From an uncultured Sphingomonas sp. (lineage in GTDB: Bacteria; Pseudomonadota; Alphaproteobacteria; Sphingomonadales; Sphingomonadaceae), in NCBI GenBank assembly GCA_902806295.1, contig CADCWB010000112.1, forward strand, positions 1 to 9,381: 9,381 nt of DNA. Reading direction: 5' to 3'. Positions 6,780 through 9,381 of this stretch are shown here, piece after piece (the first letter of the stretch is position 1; every line of letters starts with the position of its first letter). The translations under genes and the position numbers were made by a program. The notes under the pieces were generated by a model, which saw nothing but the letters and a program-made list of their open reading frames with translations, ran no database searches and had not been told where the DNA came from.

Positions 6780-6863
6780 TTTCCCTAATGGAAACAGTCG
6801 AAGACGCTCACTTGCTCGCGTCCTCTTCCGTAGCTTTTACCATCGCTTGGCAAATCGCGCCAA
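6780..6863. promoter_or_regulatory. Two dyads upstream of the sigma-54-like promoter, possible activator sites
   Basis: TTTCC-CTAAT-GGAAA (6780-6794) lies just behind the -24 element. TTGGC-AAATCGC-GCCAA (6847-6863) is centred about 110 bases before the predicted start site, within the usual distance for a sigma-54 enhancer-binding protein. The second dyad is also adjacent to the SDR stop codon (6865) and could be part of that transcript's end. Both have only 5-base arms, so the assignment is weak. Confidence 0.3.
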
Positions 6864-6864
6864 C

Positions 6865-7722
6865 TCACCCGTTGACGATGGTGCCGCCATTGGGATGCAG
6901 CACCTGCCCACTCATGTAGCTGCTGTCTTCGCAGGCTAGGAACAGGAAGGACGGCGCGACTTCGTTCGGCTGGCCTGGTCGCTTCATCGGAGTGTCCTTG
7001 CCGAACTCCGGGATCTTTTCGGGCCTCTGCCCGCCGAACGGATTGAGCGGCGTCCAGATCGGGCCTGGTGCGACGGCGTTCACGCGAATGCCTTTCTCGA
7101 CCAGGTTCTGTGACAGCGAGCGGGTGAAGGCGGTGATCGCACCCTTGGTCGAGCTATAGTCGAGCAGTTCGGGCGCACCCTTGTACATGGTGATGGAGGT
7201 GCAGTTCACGATCGCTGCGCCCTCCTTCAGGTGGGGCATGGCCGCCTGCGTCAGGAAGAACATGGAAAATATGTTGGTCTGGAAGGTGCGCTTGAGCTGC
7301 TCTTCCGTGATGTCGGTGATTTCCTTGTCCGGGTGCTGCTCGCCGGCATTGTTCACCAACACGTCCAAACGCCCGAACGCATCCCCCACCTGTTGCACGG
7401 CCCGCTCGCAGAACTCCTTGGAGCCGAGGTCGCCCGGGATGGCGATTGCGCGACGACCCTCGGCCTCGACGAACTTTTTCGTGTCCTGCGCGTCGTCATG
7501 TTCGCACAGGTAGAGGATGGCGACGTCGGCTCCCTCCCGGGCGTAAAGGGCCGCGACTGCCCGGCCGATGCCGCTGTCGGCCCCGGTGACAATCGCCACC
7601 TTGCCCTCCAGCCGCCCCGAGCCCGGATAGCGCGGTTGCCAGTCCGGCTTCTGGTCCATCTGGCTTTCGTGACCGGGCAGCTGGTCGCCTTCATGCACCG
7701 GCGGTTCGATGATCTCGGCCAT
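6865..7722 (-). CDS. SDR family oxidoreductase, general-stress type
   Basis: This 285-aa short-chain dehydrogenase/reductase has a full set of motifs: TGADSGIG at 46-53 (NAD(P) binding), NNAG at 124-127, Asn150, Ser176, and Y189-S-S-T-K193 (catalytic Tyr and Lys). An N-terminal extension of about 38 residues (PGHESQMDQKPDWQPRYPGSG) is typical of the YghA/YhdF-like subgroup, which is often linked to stress. PGPIWTPLNP at 219-228 and the C-terminal GGTIVNG also fit. The substrate is not known; an aldehyde or sugar alcohol is a guess. The start at 7722 has AAGGAG about 8 bases upstream, and the previous gene ends 5 bases before it. It is the last gene of a three-gene unit behind an EcfG-type promoter, so it should be induced in general stress. 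Confidence 0.95.
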   Translation of the reverse strand: MAEIIEPPVHEGDQLPGHESQMDQKPDWQPRYPGSGRLEGKVAIVTGADSGIGRAVAALYAREGADVAILYLCEHDDAQDTKKFVEAEGRRAIAIPGDLGSKEFCERAVQQVGDAFGRLDVLVNNAGEQHPDKEITDITEEQLKRTFQTNIFSMFFLTQAAMPHLKEGAAIVNCTSITMYKGAPELLDYSSTKGAITAFTRSLSQNLVEKGIRVNAVAPGPIWTPLNPFGGQRPEKIPEFGKDTPMKRPGQPNEVAPSFLFLACEDSSYMSGQVLHPNGGTIVNG

Positions 7723-7727
7723 TCGAC

Positions 7728-7940
7728 CTACTCCTTTGCAGCGATGCCGGCGCCAGCGTCGCCGAACGCTTCAACCGTGGACTGATCCTGCGCGTCGTGG
7801 GGAGGTGCCTTCTCGACCGGCGTTTCGCCATCCTTGCCGGCGGTGAAGCTGGTCCGGTTGCCGTCGCCGGGATCGTCGGACATGGCGTTGTTCTGGTTCT
7901 GGGGCGCGTCGCCCGTACCCTGATGCTTGCTCTGGCTCAT
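7728..7940 (-). CDS. Small hydrophilic disordered protein, 70 aa
   Basis: The product starts MSQSKHQGTGDAPQNQNNAM and is rich in Gln, Asn, Asp, Gly, Ser and Thr, with almost no large hydrophobic residues until the tail (STVEAFGDAGAGIAAKE). It is probably disordered and soluble. I do not recognise a named family. Highly hydrophilic small proteins are common among stress-induced genes, which agrees with its place between a four-cysteine protein and an SDR enzyme behind an EcfG-type promoter, but a protective role is only inference. The ATG at 7940 has GGAGGT 3 bases upstream. The stop is 5 bases from the SDR start, so the two are surely cotranscribed. Confidence 0.82.
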   Translation of the reverse strand: MSQSKHQGTGDAPQNQNNAMSDDPGDGNRTSFTAGKDGETPVEKAPPHDAQDQSTVEAFGDAGAGIAAKE

Positions 7941-7969
7941 GCTACCTCCACTAAGCCGAGCGATATGGC

Positions 7970-8224
7970 TCAGCCTTCGCGAGAGATAACGCCCGGGGCG
8001 GCGGGCCGCTCCTTCACCTGAGCGGCCGGAATCGTCGACACGGCGCGGCACTCGGCCACGATCGTGGGAAAGTCGAAGTCGCTGCTTGAGGCCAGCGCGG
8101 CGCCGGTCGCCGCCGAGCAAGCGGCATGGCTCTCGTAACGGGTCGCGACCGTAGCCACCGGTTGGCATGCGGCCGACCCGTCCGCACAGCCCAAGATGGC
8201 GATCACGTAAGCAGCTGGACCCAT
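7970..8224 (-). CDS. Small four-cysteine protein of unknown function
   Basis: The 84-aa product starts MGPAAYVIAILGCADGSAACQ and contains cysteines at 13, 20, 36 and 59, followed by the pattern TRYESHAACSAATGAAL and DFDFPTIVAECR. After residue 65 the tail is Pro/Ala-rich. There is no basic signal-peptide start, so it may be cytoplasmic, though paired cysteines would suit disulphides or metal binding. I recall similar unnamed proteins in sphingomonads. The ATG at 8224 is preferred because GTGAG lies 8 bases upstream; a GTG at 8233 is in frame but poorly placed. It heads the stress unit: the EcfG-type promoter lies 37 bases upstream of the start, and the disordered-protein gene begins 29 bases downstream. 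Confidence 0.78.
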   Translation of the reverse strand: MGPAAYVIAILGCADGSAACQPVATVATRYESHAACSAATGAALASSSDFDFPTIVAECRAVSTIPAAQVKERPAAPGVISREG

Positions 8225-8260
8225 GACAATCACTCACTTTCGCAAGAACTTGCCAGTCAT

Positions 8261-8285
8261 AACCGCGAGATAAGCGGGCTGTTCC
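8261..8285 (-). promoter_or_regulatory. EcfG-type general stress promoter
   Basis: On the minus strand GGAAC (8285-8281) and GTT (8263-8261) are separated by exactly 17 bases, the last being G. This matches the alphaproteobacterial EcfG (sigma-EcfG, PhyR-controlled) consensus GGAAC-N16/17-GTT. Its distance to the first start codon (8224) suits a short leader. No other GGAAC in promoter position in the window has GTT at this spacing. Confidence 0.78.
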
Positions 8286-8310
8286 AATCATTTCGGACCC
8301 GCCGATTGCG

Positions 8311-8332
8311 GGTAGGTATCGTACCCCCTACC
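8311..8332. promoter_or_regulatory. Nested inverted repeat just before the Atm1-type gene
   Basis: Outer arms GGTAGG (8311-8316) and CCTACC (8327-8332) enclose inner arms GGTA (8315-8318) and TACC (8322-8325) around TCG. In RNA this gives an 8-bp stem with a 3-base bulge. It ends 9 bases before the ATG, in the place where a ribosome binding site would be, so it could be an operator or an RNA switch-like hairpin. No known regulator motif was recognised. Confidence 0.4.
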
Positions 8333-8341
8333 TCACGGTCG

Positions 8342-9381
8342 ATGGTACCAGCGGCAGCAGACGAGACGGCTCCCCGGGCTAAGGGGTGGAATACTCTGCT
8401 GCGCTTTCTCCCCATGCTGTGGCCCGAGGGCGAGCGTGAGCTGAAGTTACGGGTCGTGGTGGCCGTGCTGCTGGTGCTGGTCGGCAAAGCCGCGACGCTC
8501 GGCATGCCGTTCCTCTACAAGGCAATCATCGACCGGATGAGCGGCCCGGCTCAGGCCGCGGGCGTGGTGATCGGCTTGGTGGTCGCTTATTCGGTGGCGC
8601 GGTTCGGCGGCGTGCTGGCCGACAATCTGCGCAACGCGGTGTTCGAGAAGGTCGGCCAGAGCGCCGCGCGGCGGCTGTCAGCGCGGGTGTTTCGGCACAT
8701 CCACAACCTGTCGCTGCGGTTTCACCTGGAGCGGCGCACCGGCAGCCTGACCAAGATCGTAGAGCGCGGGACCAAGAGCATCGACATGATGCTCTATTTC
8801 CTGCTGTTCAACATCGCTCCGACAATCATCGAACTCACCGCCATCTGCATCATCTTCGGGGTGAAGTTCGGCGCCGGCATGGTGGTGGCTACGCTGGCAA
8901 TCGTCGCCGTCTACATCGGTTTCACCCGGTGGGTGACCGAGTGGCGCTCCAAGATCCAGCGCGAGATGAACGAGGTGGATAACAAGGCGATCGGCCGCGC
9001 GGTCGACAGCCTGCTCAACTACGAGACGGTCAAGTATTTCGGCGCGGAAGAGCGCGAGGCCCGGCGCTACGACAACGCCATTGCAGCCTACACGGTCGCC
9101 GCCACCCGCAACGAAACCTCGCTCGCCTGGCTCAACATCGGGCAGAGCCTTATCACGAACACCATGATGGCCGGGGCGATGGGCTTCACCGTGTGGGGCT
9201 GGAGCCAAGGCCGCTTCACCCCGGGCGACGTGGTGCTGGTAAACAGCCTGCTGATGCAGCTGTTTCGCCCGCTCGACATGCTCGGCTGGGTGTATCGCTC
9301 GATCCGCCAGGGGCTGATCGATATGGAGGCGATGTTCGACCTGACCGACACGCCGGCGGAGGTGGTCGACCGGCCGGGCGC
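8342..9381 (+). CDS. Atm1-type ABC exporter, N-terminal membrane domain (3' end outside window)
   Basis: The frame opens at ATG 8342 and runs off the window after 346 codons without a stop. It is the fused permease/ATPase of the Atm1/ABCB7 class, which exports glutathione-linked species for Fe-S assembly or heavy-metal resistance; only the transmembrane domain is visible. Signatures are LRFHLERRTGSLTKIVERGTKSID at about 125-148, VTEWRSKIQREMNEVDNKA at 198-216, LLNYETVKYFGAEE at 224-237, and LFRPLDMLGWVYR near 307-319. Six helices lie at about 38-62, 73-95, 149-172, 177-198, 262-286 and 297-316. Tyr191, Arg202, Asn265 and Gln268 (N-x-x-Q) fit positions recalled as glutathione-binding in Novosphingobium Atm1, with a numbering shift of 4. 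There is no clear Shine-Dalgarno; a hairpin precedes the ATG. The Walker motifs lie beyond the window. Confidence 0.93.
   Translation, partial: MVPAAADETAPRAKGWNTLLRFLPMLWPEGERELKLRVVVAVLLVLVGKAATLGMPFLYKAIIDRMSGPAQAAGVVIGLVVAYSVARFGGVLADNLRNAVFEKVGQSAARRLSARVFRHIHNLSLRFHLERRTGSLTKIVERGTKSIDMMLYFLLFNIAPTIIELTAICIIFGVKFGAGMVVATLAIVAVYIGFTRWVTEWRSKIQREMNEVDNKAIGRAVDSLLNYETVKYFGAEEREARRYDNAIAAYTVAATRNETSLAWLNIGQSLITNTMMAGAMGFTVWGWSQGRFTPGDVVLVNSLLMQLFRPLDMLGWVYRSIRQGLIDMEAMFDLTDTPAEVVDRPG

Noticed and set aside
8678..9208. Long minus-strand open frame opposite the Atm1-type gene
   Set aside because: The plus frame has clear Atm1 motifs throughout; the minus frame is a codon-bias shadow rich in His, Asp and Gly.

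Overview
The window reads as a stretch of chromosome from a high-GC alphaproteobacterium, most likely of the order Sphingomonadales. This rests on base composition, on the look of the proteins (ThiC, an Atm1-type ABC exporter, several small conserved families I associate with sphingomonads), on an EcfG-type promoter, and on a two-hairpin repeat of a kind I recall as common in Sphingomonas genomes. The assignment is inference; there is no rRNA or other phylogenetic marker here. I see no phage, plasmid, insertion sequence, CRISPR array, tRNA or rRNA.

Layout. 1-1029 (+): the 3' part of thiC (thiamine pyrimidine synthesis), with an in-frame palindromic repeat near its C-terminus, followed 3 bases later by a DUF4287 gene. 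1035-1345: a scar made of a decayed, frameshifted second copy of an internal thiC segment, an AT-richer stretch with no gene, and the truncated end of a DUF1810 gene on the minus strand. 1960-2430 (-): a Met/Asn/Asp-repeat and Thr/Gly-rich lipoprotein with its own terminator. 2582-2974 (+): a DUF1801 protein. 2992-3288 (-): a zinc-ribbon protein. 3365-4563 (-): a three-gene unit (37-aa basic protein, YdeI/OmpD-associated protein, YaiI/DUF188 protein) with tight spacing and an 8-base overlap. 4662-5225 (-): an unrecognised six-helix membrane protein. 5303-6299 (-): an exported peroxiredoxin, preceded by a DUF2846-like gene interrupted by a single TAG stop. 6373-6695 (-): a 36-aa membrane peptide and a short PspC protein, behind a good match to a sigma-54 promoter. 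6865-8224 (-): a three-gene stress unit (four-cysteine protein, disordered protein, SDR oxidoreductase) behind a good GGAAC-N17-GTT EcfG promoter. 8342-end (+): the 5' part of an Atm1-type exporter.

Functional themes. The right half is about stress: peroxide reduction, envelope stress (PspC with sigma-54), general stress (EcfG and SDR), and glutathione-linked metal or Fe-S export. The left half is housekeeping thiamine synthesis plus small conserved proteins of unknown role. I found no convincing undescribed multi-gene defence or mobile system. The most interesting signals are the repeat inside thiC, the thiC relic, the nonsense-interrupted DUF2846 gene, and the two alternative-sigma promoters.
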